A stretch of DNA of 5,507 nt, taken from NCBI GenBank assembly GCA_947625995.1, contig CANQQN010000129.1, forward strand, positions 1 to 5,507, given 5' to 3'. The notes beneath the pieces were generated by a model that ran no database searches, was not told where the DNA came from, and worked only from the letters and a program-made list of their open reading frames with translations. Below, one piece after another: positions 5,473 to 5,507 of this stretch (position 1 is the stretch's first letter; every line of letters starts with the position of its first letter). A program made the position numbers and the translations under genes. The stretch is from an uncultured Lachnospiraceae bacterium. GTDB lineage: Bacteria > Bacillota > Clostridia > Lachnospirales > Lachnospiraceae.

Positions 5473-5507
5473 ATTATATCATATTTTCAAGTGGCTGTTT
5501 TGCCTGT

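Noticed and set aside
1..5507. CRISPR array, tRNA/rRNA, insertion sequence or defence system
   Set aside because: No spaced direct repeats, no cloverleaf or rRNA-like segment, and no transposase or nuclease motifs were seen on either strand.

Overview
The window looks like chromosomal DNA from a Firmicute, probably a Clostridia/Lachnospiraceae-type gut anaerobe. This is an inference from four things: the gap-pgk-tpiA gene order, the strong AGGAGG-type ribosome binding sites, the AT-rich intergenic DNA, and protein sequences of clostridial flavour (for example GAPDH with PTPTGSTT near residue 244). No marker gene fixes the genus.

Left arm (1-1678, minus strand): an apparent two-gene unit reads leftward from a divergent promoter region. 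Its first gene is a cytoplasmic GH105-type unsaturated glycuronyl hydrolase (566-1678). Sixty-nine bases further on, an EamA/DMT-family membrane transporter starts at 496 and runs off the left edge of the window. Together they suggest handling of pectin- or uronide-derived oligosaccharides.

Divergent intergenic region (1679-1955): this stretch holds a candidate sigma-A promoter for each direction. It also holds a 14-bp A/T palindrome just upstream of the gap -35 element, several TTTCA half-site-like repeats, and a 7-bp inverted repeat predicted to lie at the extreme 5' end of the gap mRNA. No regulator gene such as cggR precedes gap within the window.

Central operon (1956-5103, plus strand): gap (GAPDH), pgk (phosphoglycerate kinase) and tpiA (triosephosphate isomerase) are all full length with intact active-site residues. 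They cover triose-phosphate interconversion, NADH production and the first substrate-level ATP of lower glycolysis. The 145-nt gap-pgk spacer is unusually structured. It has a GC-rich 11-bp terminator-like hairpin with a short T run, followed by an 8-bp tandem repeat whose copies can compete for one complementary arm just before a T7 run and the pgk ribosome binding site. That arrangement could set the gap:pgk expression ratio. pgk and tpiA are only 21 nt apart. gpmI and eno do not follow.

Right arm (5104-5507): a long composite terminator closes the operon. After it comes a perfect 15-bp inverted repeat preceded by a consensus TATAAT. Last is a small minus-strand ORF (5287-5472) encoding a possible 61-residue single-pass membrane protein with no recognisable ribosome binding site. 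Most of the window is ordinary. The places most worth a second look are the gap-pgk leader and the 5190-5290 hairpin region.
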